NCBI RefSeq assembly: GCF_036884655.1 | Contig: NC_088337.1 | Span: forward strand, 33,462,501-33,526,500 | Direction: 5' to 3' | Origin: Musa acuminata AAA Group | Lineage: Eukaryota > Streptophyta > Magnoliopsida > Zingiberales > Musaceae | Length of the DNA: 64,000 bases | In this document: one piece after another, positions 63,925 through 64,000 of the stretch | How the letters are laid out: every line of letters starts with the position of its first letter | Position numbering within the stretch: position 1 is the first letter of the stretch | Position numbers and translations under genes: made by a program | The notes under the pieces: model-generated | Databases searched by the model: none | What the model was told of the DNA's origin: nothing | Seen by the model: only the letters and a program-made list of their open reading frames with translations

Positions 63925-64000
63925 GTTAGTCGAATCGAGCCGGTCTCTTTGTGCGTGTCTTTTTAAACCCCGATGATGATCATAAGATGCACACTTTTGT

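Overview
This window is plant nuclear DNA, most likely from a monocot. Three things point there: LTR retrotransposons of the plant Tat and Ty1/copia groups, a GC-rich single-exon LOB-domain gene, and two-exon CYP71-clan cytochrome P450 genes. I cannot name the species from sequence alone; a Zingiberales or other non-grass monocot would fit. I see no tRNA, rRNA or CRISPR array.

The left 49 kb is a rearranged P450 cluster, with every intact gene on the minus strand. It holds three apparently intact CYP71A-like genes (4770-6818, 15314-17334, 20972-23026) and one broken chimeric copy (1788-3626). It also holds two intact CYP71D-like genes (8233-9834, 44792-46393) and at least six P450 fragments. 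Each CYP71A-like gene sits between the same 3' flank (called A here, ending in an AT plus AG or GATA microsatellite) and the same 5' flank (called B). The CYP71D-like genes carry their own 3' flank (G) and 5' flank (D). These shared blocks show that the array grew by repeated segmental duplication, then unequal exchange, patchy gene conversion and a local inversion. Retroelements punctuate it: a Tat gag/LTR fragment at the left edge, two decayed minus-strand copia fragments each fused to the same P450 exon fragment, a 5'-half copia element at 19030-20236, and a near-complete 10.1-kb Tat element at 29221-39303. The Tat element has a GATCC target-site duplication, dual RNase H domains, a 51-bp minisatellite and a spliced-looking antisense ORF. 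It landed in one arm of a 2.2-kb inverted repeat whose other arm (46516-48718) keeps the empty site.

The right 15 kb is of another kind: low-copy, AT- and microsatellite-rich intergenic DNA. It contains one well-supported gene, an ASYMMETRIC LEAVES2/LBD6-type transcription factor on the plus strand (56118-56879), and the first exon of an unrecognised membrane-anchored protein running off the right edge (63709-63924).

Functionally, the P450 genes would encode ER-anchored monooxygenases of specialised metabolism. I see no terpene synthase, glycosyltransferase or other biosynthetic partner, so this is a P450 array and not a demonstrated metabolic gene cluster. Both CYP71D-like genes replace the usual I-helix threonine with an aromatic residue, which is the most testable biochemical oddity here.
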